Source: Callorhinus ursinus (lineage: Eukaryota; Chordata; Mammalia; Carnivora; Otariidae). From it: 64,000 nt of DNA. The stretch spans positions 3,314,178-3,378,177 of the forward strand of contig NW_020313168.1 of assembly GCF_003265705.1 (NCBI RefSeq). The letters run 5' to 3'. Positions 23,612-35,814 of the stretch are shown piece by piece. The notes beneath the pieces were generated by a model. It saw only the letters and a list, made by a program, of their open reading frames with translations. It had not been told where the DNA came from and did not search any database. The position numbers and the translations under genes are program-made. Numbering within the stretch: the stretch's first letter is position 1; every line of letters begins with the position of its first letter.

Positions 23612-23683
23612 CAACCCCCTCCCCACGGCACGCCCACGCTGTCACTCCAACCCCCTCCCCACGGCACGCCCACGCTGTCACTC
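23612..23683. repeat. Tandem duplication, 2 x 36 bp
   Basis: Two identical 36-base units starting caaccccctccccacggcac follow one another (23612-23647 and 23648-23683), with a partial third start (caaccca). Identity of the units implies a recent event. Confidence 0.9.
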
Positions 23684-24344
23684 CAACCCAGCCCGTGTGT
23701 TTGACTCTCCCACCTTTTCCCGCCCCCCCCGCCCCCGTCTTCCCGATGGCTTTAATTTTGTGCACTCTTCTGCCAGCAAAACTCTGCCTTTTGCCAGCCG
23801 GAGAACAAGAAGCCAACCTCACCTCCTAGTCTCTCCCCCTGCCCCCCACATGACTCCCAGCCTGGGGCCACACCAGCAGACCCTCCGGTTCCGGGGGCGG
23901 AGTGGGGTTGGGGTGGCATGAGTACTCGACCGCTGGGGGTTGTCCTGCCCAAAGGGAGATGATGGGCACGAAGGAGCTGGTGGGGACATCGTGGGGAGCC
24001 ACTGGCTTCTACTCTGAGCCTTGCTGCTCAGATCACCGTGCGTGAGTAGCCAGGTGCCACCAAAGCTCTTTTCCTGGGAGTGCGTGGCTCAAACCTTCAC
24101 CTCCTCTTCCCATCTTGTTCCCAGTGTCCCCCTGACATGCTTGAGCAGCTGTCCCTGTCAGTCCAGGGGAAACCTGTGCGCTTAGCTGTGACCCCCCATC
24201 TCCCCGCTCCCCGCCGCTCGGAGCCTGGCAACCCTGCTGTACCTTCTGTCTCTACAGACCTACCTCTTCCGGACATTTCAGATGAAGGGACTCATTCGAC
24301 AGGTGGCCTTTTGTGACCGGCTTCTTTCACCCCGGCGCACTTCT
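23684..24344. other. Intergenic, no gene seen
   Basis: Unique sequence after the minisatellite; nothing recognised. Confidence 0.5.
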
Positions 24345-24480
24345 GAGGCTCATCCCTGTTGCAGCAGATGGCAGTGATCCATTCTTCTTACGGCCACATA
24401 ATATTCCATCTTATGAATGCACCATATTTTTACCCAGTCATCATTTGATGGACATTTGGGTGGTTTCCAGTTCTCGTTAG
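24345..24480 (+). repeat. Old L1 3' fragment
   Basis: The blocks ccacataatattccatctta and gatggacatttgggtggttt match the L1 3' region known in mammals. About 135 bases survive. Confidence 0.7.
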
Positions 24481-24599
24481 AACGAAGCCACCGTGCACAT
24501 TTAAGCCTTTTCCGAGCGCTGTCTGGCGCTTCCTGTCTGTGTCTCCTGCTACCCCCCTGGCCCCACTGGGATATCACCACCGTTACTGCTGCTGACTCC

Positions 24600-24805
24600 C
24601 ATCCACCAAGCACTCGCTATGTCCAGGCTCCCAACTGCGCTCTTGCTCACGCCAACAAATGGGAGTCCCGCCATACCCTGACAAGCGTGGCATGTACTGA
24701 AGTTTCTATGTTGTGGATGAGGAAGCTCGAGTCCAGAAAAGTAAGGAGATGGGCCAAGGTCATGGTCGACAGAGGGCGCTGATACAGGTCTGTTCTGCAA
24801 CCAAG
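24600..24805 (+). repeat. MIR-like SINE
   Basis: The blocks ccaagcactcgctatgtcca, gttgtggatgaggaagctcg and gatgggccaaggtcatggtc follow the MIR consensus. Confidence 0.6.
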
Positions 24806-25057
24806 TCCTCCTGGGACTTGGCATTTGGGCACTTAACCCATCTTTCATTGGGTTTTGTGTTATTTATGGGCCTCCCCAAACTATTAGCCTCTTCAGGATA
24901 AAGATTATGTCTCGTGGCCCTTTGGTCGTAGACCCGCTACAGTGCTGGACGTTCCTTGCACGTGTGTTCCAGGGGCTCTTGTCGGTTTGCAGTCCGTGGG
25001 GGCTCTATGCTTTTTGTCTGCTCAGCATCCCTTCACTCACTCTCCTCCTGGCTACAG

Positions 25058-25200
25058 GATGGGCACGTGCTTCAAGCCTGGCCAATCAAAGGCCTCAGTT
25101 CCACTGGCTGTCGTGATTGGCTCAAGGACGGGCACAGGGATCCGAGCCTGGCCAATCAGAGCCTTCCTTGGGTATTTTGCCATAGCAACGGCTGAGGCCA
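25058..25200. repeat. Imperfect ~70-bp tandem repeat carrying CCAAT motifs
   Basis: Two units (gatgggcac...agcctggccaatca and gacgggcac...agcctggccaatca) are offset by about 70 bases. CCAAT occurs at 25082-25086 and 25152-25156 and ATTGG at 25116-25120. It may be part of an older interspersed repeat rather than a regulatory site. Confidence 0.6.
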
Positions 25201-25329
25201 CCTGCTTACTCTTTGGGACTGGGAGCTATAAGGACCATCCAGCCTAGAGCTGCCATTGGCAACTTCCTCCTGCATCCTGGGGAGAGCCCACATCAGAATG
25301 CCATGCAGATGTTAGGAATGGTACCGCAG

Positions 25330-25620
25330 GAAACTATTTTAATGACATGGAAAGATGTTCATGATAACTTCCTGGGTTTAAAATAAGCAAGCTACAAGAT
25401 AGAACATACAATATTACTTGCTATACAAGTGTTCATGTATGTATGGAAATATTTACGTATATATATACACAGACACGATTTTTAAAAATGGATGTGAGAA
25501 GTCAAAACCTTAGCAGCGGTTCTTTCTGATTACATGAGTATTATGTATATATTTTTTTCTTTCTATTCATCTGAACTTTGGAAAATTCAGCCTGAATTCT
25601 GTACTTTTTAGAAATTGTCA
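25330..25620 (+). repeat. AT-rich old LINE-like 3' tail
   Basis: The blocks acatggaaagatgttcatga, gatagaacatacaatattac and ttagcagcggttctttctga follow a frequent mammalian repeat tail. Related pieces lie at 42690-42900. The local base composition is far more AT-rich than its surroundings. Confidence 0.5.
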
Positions 25621-27155
25621 TTGTTGTTCCGTTTATTTTATAGACAGAGCTCCTGCAGACCCCCCTCAAGAGGTCTTTTCTAGTGCATCCCTCCCAGGAG
25701 GCACTCGGTTCAGCCTGAGCCATGTCATTGGCCTTTTTAGAGCACACAACATTGCCAACAATCCCATTTCCTGCCCCAGCTCTGGGCCCTCCCCACCCTC
25801 GGCTACCCCGCTCACCTGGGCGCCCCCCTGGGCCTCTAGGACTGGCAGTCCAGCTGTGTCTGAGTAACACCATCCCCCAGTGTCCGCCGGACCCTTGGAG
25901 AAAGCCAGGCCTTTCACCACCACCACCACCCCCGCTTGTCCTGCTGGGTGTTGTGTTTTGATTCTCGGCTCACAAGGAACCTGCAAAAAATATTTTCTTT
26001 GGCAGCCGATGAGGGAGTAGCAGCCCCAGACATGCCTTTCAGGCAACGTCCGAGCCTGGGGAAGCTGCTGTCCTCCACATCTGCCAGGAGCTGTGGCCGT
26101 GGGCAAGGTCAGGGTTTGGGCCTCATCCATCTTGAGTAACGTTCTTTCCCCCATCAGGTTTTGAGAGATCCCAAGGCCTGGGAGACAGGCCTGGGCCAAT
26201 GGCCAGTATGCCAGGGGGGTGGGATCTGGCCCTCCAGAGGCCCAGACCCTGACTGCCTTCTCCCATTGCCAAAGGGAGAGGGTATAGGGGTCTCACAGGC
26301 AGGCAGTCAAGGGCCCAAAGTCTCCCCCATCCCCCCTCGTGTCTTCTTCTGGGGGCACAGCCCTCCCTCCAAGAGGGGAGGGAGGGCACCTGCTCAGAGG
26401 GGCTGTTCTCACTCTCCTTCTGAACAGGTCTGTCCTTCAGGTCCAGGCCCTGTCCAGCCAGTGGGTGCTGGTGGCCACAGCCACTGAGCTTTGTGTGGGC
26501 AGTCACCTGACCCTGGCTGGCCCGTCAGATCCACGCTCACAAGAACAGGACCCTAGAGGAGATGAATTAGATGACGGTGTTTGAACCAAAGGGCCAGCAG
26601 GTTGTGGTGGACCAGCCAGGCTGGGATGCAGACACACAGAGAAGCCAGCGAGAGAAAGGAGCCAGGGAGAGGCAGGTGGCTGAGCCCAGCCATCCAGGGG
26701 AACGAGAGGAGGAAGAACAGGGAGGGGACAGGGTCCCTGATGATGTACAGCTGTACCCTTCAGTCTCCCAAAGTTTTCCACATCCTTCGAATAAAGCCCA
26801 CTTTAGTTCAACTATCTCACTTGGGTGTTTATTCCTTAGAGCCCCCAAATCCAGACAGGTTACCCTCAGGACACCTGTCCCCAGGTGGAAAGAGCTTTCC
26901 TCACCAACCTCCAAGTGGAGGGAGCCCTGTTCTTGTCCCTCCCATTGGCTGGGAGGCCCTTTTTGCTACACATTCCCCAGGGGCCTTGAGTTCTTGAAGA
27001 AAGTGCTTGCCTGGGTTCGGGACATCTCCCCCATCCCTGGTGTCCAGGGGGTGGGTTCAGGGCAGAGGGGCCTTCTAGATTCTGAGTAAAAGTCACTGGG
27101 AAGCCTAGTTCAGCGGACCCTAGAAAGTATGCTGCCTGGGCATGTGGCTGGTGGA
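25621..27155. other. Intergenic, no gene seen
   Basis: Unique sequence. A canonical AATAAA appears near 26790 in ccttcgaataaagcccac, but no transcript can be inferred from it. Confidence 0.5.
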
Positions 27156-27420
27156 AAAAGGTAACAGGTTTTGGAGCGTGGCAGATTTGGGTTTGAATCC
27201 TGGCTCCAGCAGCTTCCAATTTATGCAACCTGCTCTTTGTTTCTTGGCCCCTTCATACCAATAGCATCCAGGACTTGCCACGTGCTAGACACCTTCCTGT
27301 AAGCTCCTCTAGACCGTACTGCTGGTGGGATCCCATTTTGCAAACAAGAAGCAGAGACAGGTGAGGATGAGAAATCACGCACAAATCTTGCAGTTGGTGA
27401 TGGGAGATAAACCCGTCTGA
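27156..27420. repeat. MIR-like fragments
   Basis: The block gatttgggtttgaatcctgg (MIR antisense) is followed by ttgccacgtgctagacacct and ttttgcaaacaagaagcaga (MIR sense). Two degraded copies in opposite orientation are the simplest reading. Confidence 0.45.
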
Positions 27421-28384
27421 TTTATCTGATTCTGGGGAGCTGGTCTTGCCCCAAGGGGAGAAAAAAAGAGTCTTGTGGTATGATAAGCCCTGGTAAAATA
27501 AAGAAGTTAACATGCTTCTCTACACGGCAGAAGGACAGATAACCCTTCAAAAAAAACACAAAAACAACTACTCTTCCCCGATTGACACAGGAACGACAAC
27601 ATCCAGGATTTGCTTCAGAATAACCCGCTGGGGCCAGCGCTGATGGGTTGATGGTTTTCAAAGCTGGGCATCAGTGGCTGGGTGAGCATGATCCTGTTCT
27701 CTCTCTGTGTCAATATGCTTGCAAGTTTTCGTAACAAAATGTTTTTTAAAAAAAGTAGCAAGAAGGAACAGGGCCAGGGTGGAGGAGCAATCCTGTGAGG
27801 GGCTGTCGTGGTGCAGACAGTGAGCTCCACAGGGAAGGGAGCCCGGGAGCCCCTCCCCACGGCCCCCGCCCGCCGCGCCCCCTCCCCACGCCTCTCCCTG
27901 TTGACTCCCTTGTGGTCCAAGAACCCTCTGCTCTGAGTAATAAATGCGCGCTCTCTTGGCGGGACATGTGTTTCCAATCATTCTGCTCCGTGGTGAGTCA
28001 CCCCCGACAGCTGCTGCCTGTCTGTCTCCCACCTCTTACCTTCAGATCCCGCCATGACGACAGCCCAGGCCCTGCTCCCCTCCGCCCCAGGTCTGCGCTC
28101 AGCCCGCCAGCCGGCGCACAGCCCCTGCCTCCTCCCACCTGTGCCCCTTCGCACAGGTCCGTCCTTACATCTGGAACAGTGTCCTCCCCAACACCCCCCA
28201 CCCCGATGGGATAACGCATTGTCCAGGTTTCATTTATCCCAGGCAAAGCACCCCCCCCACCGCCCCCCAGACCCTCTGACCCCACGGATGCCCATCCAGC
28301 ACCCATGCCCGCCTGTGGTTCTTTCTGCTAACGGGTGGTTCCTGCTGCAGGAGGAAAGGAGCCAGGTCTGCCCCTTCCAGGCCC

Positions 28385-28470
28385 CCCCCGGCACCTGCAG
28401 AGGCCTGGCAGATAGATGGCAGGTGCCCAACACATTCTCGTTGAATAAGTGAATGAATGAACAAATGAGC
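28385..28470 (+). repeat. L2-type LINE 3' end
   Basis: The blocks ggcctggcagatagatggca and tcgttgaataagtgaatgaa match the L2 3' terminus known in mammals. Confidence 0.65.
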
Positions 28471-30479
28471 TATAACCTTAAGAAGCAGGGAGTCGTGGGA
28501 AAGCCAGACACAAAGACAACCCTTTAGAGAAAACGCAAGGAGCCTGAGGAGTCCAGGCAATGGGCTCTGAAGGGGCCGCGTTCATCATTGTCCCTGCTTT
28601 GGGCATCCCACTGTCCACACGACTCCAGCTGGGCACCTCCCTAGGATAGAAATCACTCACAGGCCACCTTCGGCTGGCTGGGCCGGCTGCCTGGGGCACC
28701 GTGAGGAGGGATCTCCGGCCACATCCGGGCTCGGTGGGGAAGGAGTGCTCGGGGTCTGATGGGGGCTGGGGGGTGGGGAACACAGGCATCCCCCCACTTC
28801 CCCAAGGAGTCAGACCACAGTCCGATGTGATGGGGAGCACTAACGCGGACCCACAGCACCCTCGCTGCTGGAGCATCACCCACCCCGACCCCAGTGCCTC
28901 CCCCATGGGCGTCCAGGTCGCACCTGTGAGGGGGTGGCTGAGTCGTAGCGGGAGAAGGCAGGGGACACCGAGAGGTGGCTGGCTATTGGCCTTGTTCCCA
29001 GGGCCAGGAGCACAGGGGCAGAGCTGGGGCTCTCCAGGAAGAGCAGAGAAGCAGCAGGGTGTGGGGAGATACTGAGCACGTGGGTCCCCCCTGCACCCAG
29101 GGGCTGGACAGGCCAGGGAGATGCAGGTACCAGAGTGAGCAACTGCCTTCGGGCGCCTCTTGTGTGTGGAGCCGAGCAGGCTCTCCTAGACAAGGAGGGG
29201 GCGAAGTTGCCAACGCGCCAGGGCCCAACTCCAGAAGCCAGCTGGAAAGGGTGGTACGGACCCAACGACTCACTTTCCAAGGAGCCCGGTCCCTCCTTGC
29301 CTTTCTCATGAATCTGCTGTCTTCTGATCTTCTGGCTGGTGACCCGAGCCACCCCCAAACCCGCTCTTTCTGTTGCCTGGCATTTCAGCTCAAGGTTGAA
29401 GGAGCGCCTTTAGGAATTCTGCCCCCTCACCCTCATCCCGTCGTCCCCTGGATGCCGTCCAGTGGCTGGGCCCTTTTCCATATATGCCGAGGCTGGTCAC
29501 AGAGGGAGGGAGGGAGGGAGGTGGGCTGGAATCTGAAGGTGACAAGAGCCTGGGCCAGAAGCGCAGTGTCGCTGGCCACACTGAGAACCCGGAGCAGCCC
29601 CGAGGAGAGAGAGCCAGGGGAGAGGAGCGGGAAGAAGGCAAGGCAGGAACATAGGAAGAAAAATAGGATGGGGAGAGGGAAGAAGAGAGAGAGAGAGGAA
29701 ATTCCTGGGCACAGTCCTAATCATAGCCTTGAAATGAAATTTACTGCTGCACTCAGCATGGGACGCCAGCCAGCGCTGCCAAACCGGCCCCCCTTCTGTT
29801 TGGATTAGGCGATGACATCATGGCCATGGGCCCGGCACTGCCAGCACCAAAGAGGTCGATGGCGGCAGGAAACCTGAGCCTCCAGCCCCTGGGCTTCCAG
29901 GGAGGGGAACCTGAAACCAGCCCGAGTCAGCCTCAACACCCCCCTGCTGAGCTGGCCCGCTCGCTGGTCCCCGTCTGCCCTGCTCCTGGCCGGCACCTGG
30001 TCCCCAGGTCGCCAGCAGAGGCGGCCTGCCGGAGCAGGCCTGGGACGGACGGAGGAGCGCTGGGCTCCCGGCTCTGCTCGCTGGCCCTGCTCCCTGGCCC
30101 GCCCGTGAAAGGAAGCATATGACACATGCCCGCCGCCAAAGGCGATGGCTTGGGCACGGGAGAACGCAGAGCAGCGGGTGTGGGAGCCGGCGCCGGCTGG
30201 GCTCGGCCTGCTCCTCTGGGTTTCGCAGGAACGGAGTCAAAGGTGGGCCAGAGGAGAGCCCCCGCTGGCGGCCTGCAGGACGGGACGCCCTCTGCGTCGG
30301 GGGAAGGCGGAACGAACGAGGCCTCCGTGGGGAGAGGCAGTGCCCACCCAGAGCCCAGGTGGAACGGGGTCCACAATGGCTCGGGCCCAGGGGACGCGGC
30401 GGTGGCGCCAGCCCGCCTCCCCGGAGGAAGCGTGTGTGCTGTCCGCTCCCAGACAGCTCAGATGTGGCGGCCACTTCAA
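28471..30479. other. Intergenic, no gene seen
   Basis: GC-rich unique sequence with a short (GGGA)n run near 29503-29522 and a GA-rich stretch around 29600-29700. No coding or RNA gene recognised. Confidence 0.5.
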
Positions 30480-30539
30480 GCCAGTGACTTCACGGGCCTG
30501 CCCGCTCACCCAGGGACGGCCTCCCTCCCGCCCTCCCTC

Positions 30540-30675
30540 CCTCTCTCTGGAGTTACTCTAGACTGGATCAGAGCAACACGGGCGGGCGGTGTTGGGACGC
30601 TGCCCGGCCTGTGTAGGCTGTGCGCGGGGCAGCGGGCGGGCGGGGCCCACGGGCGGGCAGCGCGCAAGGTGAGTG
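30540..30675 (+). promoter_or_regulatory. CpG-rich element with consensus 5' splice site
   Basis: The sequence is dense in CpG and in GC boxes (gcgggcgggcggggcc at about 30630-30645). It ends in AAG|GTGAGT, with the GT at 30669-30670, a near-perfect 5' splice site. This combination is typical of a first exon of a noncoding transcript or an upstream alternative TIMP2 exon. No TATA box is seen. It is inferred only from composition and the donor. Confidence 0.3.
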
Positions 30676-30679
30676 CCCA

Positions 30680-31375
30680 GGGTGGGTGCCCAGGCTCCGC
30701 TGCCTTTCCCCGTGGGGCGCCTGCCTGGGAGGAGAGGACGGGGGGTGCCTGGAGGGGAGGCAGACGGTGAAGGAGAGAGAGGCCGAGGCCCCAAGGAGAG
30801 ATGGCATAAAACAGAGCCACGGAAGCAGAAGCTCAGGGCAGTGTGGGTGACGGGGTGGGGTCACCGAAGTAAATGCCGCGAGGAGCTGTGGCCAGGCTAG
30901 GCCTTGACGGCACCATGCAGGGAGCCCTGGAAACATCCGTACTTCCGCCCCAGGAGCTATCCATTGCAGGACTGAAGCTTCACCTGAAAATTGCTTTCCT
31001 TGCTGCAAGGGGCAGCACAGGAAGCTCATCCCGGGTCCCCCAGGTCCCCTCCACCTGGAGACACTCCACCAGGAACTTTGCGGTGAACACCCTCTTCCTT
31101 AGCTGTCCCTACCCATGAATCTATGTAATTTCATGTCAGTGAAATATTATGTGTACTGTTTGCTCATGGACACGGGCACTAAACAACCCTTTAACTATCC
31201 CTTGCCCTCCCTGTCTCCCCAGAGAGCCCGCGTGGACACACCGGCCCGCCATCCCGCGTGCCCTTGTCCAGGCCACACGCGGGCACAGCGACCTCCCACG
31301 TGCGCTGGTGCTTGCTCTCAAAAATGGAAATTGTTTATCTGTCGCTGCATTTTGCTTTTTCAAGTCCAAAGATTT
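30680..31375. other. Intergenic, no gene seen
   Basis: Unique sequence downstream of the CpG-rich element; nothing recognised. Confidence 0.5.
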
Positions 31376-31570
31376 TATCAAATTCCCTTCACTGGTGGTG
31401 ATCAACCAGGTGGTTTTGCTCCCCCACGGGGACGTTAGGCAATGTCTGAAGATGTGTTTGGTTGTCACAACTTGGGGGGGGTGGCATTTTAGAGGGTGGA
31501 GGCCAGCGATGTTGCTCAACACCCACAGTGCACAGGGTGCCCCCGCCCCCCCTCAAGAGAACAGTCTGAC
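31376..31570. repeat. hAT-type DNA transposon fossil, family not named
   Basis: The blocks gtggttttgctcccccacgg, ggcaatgtctgaagatgtgt and ttggttgtcacaacttgggg follow a short mammalian MER element. A copy in the opposite orientation is at 53400-53625. Confidence 0.6.
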
Positions 31571-33339
31571 CCAGAGGTCAGTGCTGCTGAGGCAGAGAAG
31601 TCAGGCCTGGCTGAAGAGGGTTAATAAGGGCATTAATGAAATGAATGAATGCGGAAATTCCTTCGAGTGTCCACCTCTGGTCATGAACATGCTAACTGTG
31701 CAGAGACCTGCAGTCCGTCTCCAGGCCACAGGCGGCCCTGCCTCTCTTGACTCACCTTCTTGTCATGGGGAATGTTCCTCGCCAGGAACATGGAGAAGAG
31801 ATATCTGGCCCGGGGGTGGGGGCACCACCTGCCTATGGGGCCATGAGTCAGACGCCCAGGCGGGATAGGGGCCCATTGTGATCCCGATCGCTCTCCTAGA
31901 GCCACGCATCCCACAGCCCCAGAAACCTCCCAGATGGCCGGGCGCACTGACGTCCCCCAGCCCCCCTCACGGCCACAGGCTCCCCACCGCCCCAAGAGCT
32001 GCCCAAGGTACTCCCACTCTTTCGAATCTAGCTTCCTGGGCCGGTGGGGCCAATTTTAATGCCCATACGCCGCGGAGCGTCTGGCTGTCTGGAACCTGCT
32101 GGAAGGAGTGTGGAGGCTTCAGCTCCACTCCGGCTGTCTCTCGAGAGAAAACACACTCCACACACTCAGGAGGCAGTTGATTTTCTCCAAACAGAGAGAG
32201 CGAGTCTATGGAGAAGACACACTTCCGGTGCTCGCCCCATGCCAGGGGGGACTGAGGCCTGGGAGGTCACTCTGACTGTTTACCTGACTGGAGCAGGAGG
32301 GAGGAGGTACTGGCATTTCCTCCGGGGCCGGTCAGTGTTCACTCGGCCAAGCCAAGCCCAGGACCTGTTTACGGGGCGTGCCCCGACCTTAGTGGGACGG
32401 CTAACAGCTCTGCTGGGCTCTGCGTTGGAAACGTCTCTTGGTGGGGGAGGCAGGGGCAAGGTGAATGTTTCTGGTGGGCAGTGGTGGGCCCGGGAGTGAA
32501 GTCCCCCTCCCTGGCTGGCCTGGCAGGGGCTGCCCCCTCCTGTCTGTCCTAAGAGTCAGCCCGGATACAAGCTGAGGTCCAGCAGGCAGTAATCAGAAAG
32601 GATCCTGGGAAACGGGCTGGGATCTCCTGCACGGCTCCCCTACTGGCCCACTCCCCAGTACCGAGGTAGTGGGAGGCCGGTTAGCATGGAAGGCAACAGA
32701 GGGAGCTACCCACCCCAGGGGCTCTCCCCCCCCCATGGGTGTGGGCCATCCTGACCCCCGCCTCCTTCTTGGGGGTGGGGATTCAGAGTGCAGCCGTTGC
32801 CCTGAGGTCATCCTGCATCAGCCAAGCCCTCTTGGCATGGGGTGGAGAGCGCATGAAAGAGCATCTTGTTGATGTCAGTAGCCAGATTCTGATCTCCTCC
32901 CACCTTCAGTACATTCCTTCCTTATTGGAGGCCTCGGTTTCCTTGGTTTTGAGATGGAAGATACCACCTGGAAGAGCAGGTCGAGGATGGGAAGACGAAC
33001 AGAGAGGTCCACGGGAGCGGAGGCTGCTGGCAAGCCTCAGGTGGCAGTCAGATGGCCGGGGTGGGGGACACGGAGCTGGAGGAGGGGACCTGGGTTCCAG
33101 GAGTGCTCGGTCCCTTCACCTGCTATGACCTCATGAGAGCCATTAGACCCGTGGTGCCCTGTGGTAACAGCCGACACAGGCACCAGATTCTAGAGACCGT
33201 GTCAGCCATTCGGAGCAATCCATTAGAAAGGGGTTTAATCAACATTTTGTGGATGGGGCGGCAGAAGCAGGGCTAGCGAGGTGGCTGGGCTGCCGTGTCT
33301 GAGTCATGCTGGTGCCCTCTGCCCCCCAACTCTGTCCTT
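31571..33339. other. Intergenic, no gene seen
   Basis: Unique sequence; no coding, RNA or clear repeat element recognised. Confidence 0.5.
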
Positions 33340-33760
33340 ACAGAGGGACCTGCGCTGCCCCTCTGCTCAAAACCCTCCATTAGCTCCCAAATCACTCAAA
33401 ATAAAAGGTGCGTGCCCTCCCCTCCCAGCCCTTCTGACAACAAGTGGGTGCTAGCTGGCCCCTTTCCCTCACTTTCCTCCTCCTTCGCTGGCTTGGGGGG
33501 TCTTTCTGCGCGCGCTGCCCCTGGGACTTCTGTCTGTTCGGTGGATTTCTAAATGCCCTGCTCTTAGGACGGTGACTACTGTAGATTCTCCTATAAACCC
33601 TGTTAATGGGAGGGAGGCAGGCCAGGTCCCTTGTCTCCACCCCCACGCAATGACCTGCCCCACCCCCCACACCGCCTTGCGCCACCATCAAACCTACTGC
33701 CAGAATAGTTATCACCCTCACCTGTGCTCGATGGCCAATGTATCTTGCCTAAAAGGACAG
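33340..33760. repeat. L2-like LINE remnant
   Basis: The block ctgctcaaaaccctccatta, followed by cccaaatcactcaaaataaa, matches a widespread L2-type 3' segment. The edges are approximate. Confidence 0.4.
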
Positions 33761-34839
33761 GGTGCCCCTAGGTTATCTGTTTCTCTCATAAACTGACAAA
33801 TCGACTTTGGATTCTGTAAAGTTCAATAGCATTTTGCTCCACTCGCAATAACGAAAGGGCCGGGCAGGAGGGGCAAAGGCAAGAGACAGCCATCATGGTA
33901 TAATTTTTTAATTAACCACTAAAAAGTTAGCATCCTACATCATTTCAAGACGACACAATTCTATCTTACAGGAACAAAAGCTGGAAGAGTGACTTTGGAT
34001 TTGTCAGGGTGCTAAAAATAACCACGCTGCCTCTTTAACTTTGCACCCAGTTGAGTGCTGCAAAGACACATAAACAGAAAGAAGCCGTTTTTTCCAGCCT
34101 TCCAGTATTTTCCAGTCTCCTATGGCAAGTCAGCACCACGCAGTTTAGTGGGCAATTACTCCTCCATTTAGAGCCCTCCAGCTAGATTACAGACGTCCTG
34201 CGGGCAAGAGGGGGGGGGCCTGTGTATAACAGCACCAACCGATCACAGAGGGGCTCAGGGCAGACTCGGTGACAGGCACACAGGGACCCTGGTGACCACG
34301 CATCCCACGCTTCTCTGCACCTCCAAGATCCCGGCCTTTCCTGGAACACGGAACTGTTTTGGGGAAAGTCCTTCAGTCCCACATTTGTGGGCAAAGGGAG
34401 GGAACTGTGAGCAGAGCCCAGCAAATGCTTTCCTCCAATCCTACTGCCTCTCGGACTCTTAGGCCCACCCCTCTGGCTCTTGTTGGCTGGTCAAAAATAT
34501 GGCCAGTTTATATAAAATCCTGTTTTGTTCATAGTAACCACTCCCCCTCCCCCTCCATCTGAACTGGCCAAGCGCACTTAAAATTCTAAGACCTCCATTT
34601 GTAAAAGGAATCTTCAGTCAGCTTCCCCAGGCCACCTACCACGGGGGGCATGAGCTGGGGGCTGGAATGACCCCTGCTCTGAAGCGCACATCCCTTTTGC
34701 TCAATCCCTGGCTAAGGGACCCCAGGGCTGTAAGGGAATCAGGCAGTGTACACCTCCCGTGCCAAGCTGGAGGGGAAGGGGGGGTGGGCGGGCGCCTGGT
34801 GCCCTGGAAGGGTGGGCTGCGAATCCCAAGTGCTGAATC
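33761..34839. other. Region upstream of the TIMP2 CpG island
   Basis: AT-rich around 33890-34080, then more GC-rich toward TIMP2. No exon or repeat identified. Confidence 0.5.
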
Positions 34840-35083
34840 AGGGCCCCCCCCCTGGGCGCCGCCCCCGCCCCGCAGCTGCCACCCCGACCTCGGGCGATCT
34901 GGGGGGTGGGGGTGGGGTGCTGGGGAGCTGCGGGGGCTACGGGGCGCGGCCCGGGGCTAGGCGCGCAGCAGCGGGCCCCCAGACGTGTCTGCGGGTCCGG
35001 GCACAACAAAGCCCAGTTTAGGGGAGGGCGGGGAGGCGCGGGAGGCGCGCGGGGAGGGGGCGGCCGGGAGCTCCCGGAGCCGC

Positions 35084-35165
35084 ATTGGCCGCCCGCCACC
35101 GGGGGGCGGAGCCGGCACGCCTCCGAGCGCAATAAAAGGCCGGCTCGGCCCGCGCCCGCAGCGCA
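35084..35165 (+). promoter_or_regulatory. TIMP2: TIMP2 core promoter
   Basis: In order there are an inverted CCAAT box (ATTGG, 35084-35088), a GC box (ggggcgg, 35103-35109) and a TATA-like AATAAAAG (35131-35138). Standard spacing from the TATA-like element places transcription start near 35160-35165, about 700 bases before the ATG if the N gap is true to length. Assignment to TIMP2 follows from position and strand. Confidence 0.65.
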
Positions 35166-35406
35166 CGCATCCATAGAAGGCAGTGGAAGCTCCCGGCGCC
35201 CGGTCGCGCGCGCTCCCTCGCTCGCCCGCCTCGCCGCCCCCACCCGCCTCCTCGCCGCCGCGCCCCGCGCCCCGCGCCCCCTCTCCGGCCCGCGACAAAG
35301 ACCCGGCAAAGTTTGCGCGGGCGAGCGCGGGCCAGGTGCGGAGGGCGCGCCCGCGGAGCGCAGCGAGCCCCGCGCGGCCCCGGCGCGCCCAGAGGCCAGC
35401 GCCCGC

Positions 35407-35806
35407 NNNNNNNNNNNNNNNNNNNNNNNNNNNNNNNNNNNNNNNNNNNNNNNNNNNNNNNNNNNNNNNNNNNNNNNNNNNNNNNNNNNNNNNNNNNNNN
35501 NNNNNNNNNNNNNNNNNNNNNNNNNNNNNNNNNNNNNNNNNNNNNNNNNNNNNNNNNNNNNNNNNNNNNNNNNNNNNNNNNNNNNNNNNNNNNNNNNNNN
35601 NNNNNNNNNNNNNNNNNNNNNNNNNNNNNNNNNNNNNNNNNNNNNNNNNNNNNNNNNNNNNNNNNNNNNNNNNNNNNNNNNNNNNNNNNNNNNNNNNNNN
35701 NNNNNNNNNNNNNNNNNNNNNNNNNNNNNNNNNNNNNNNNNNNNNNNNNNNNNNNNNNNNNNNNNNNNNNNNNNNNNNNNNNNNNNNNNNNNNNNNNNNN
35801 NNNNNN
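35407..35806. other. Assembly gap (400 N)
   Basis: Exactly 400 unknown bases separate the likely TIMP2 start site from its ATG. The flanks are extremely GC-rich (right flank is a run of cgcgccccc units), so this is probably a sequencing dropout; the round number suggests an estimated size. Confidence 0.99.
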
Positions 35807-35814
35807 CGGCGGCC

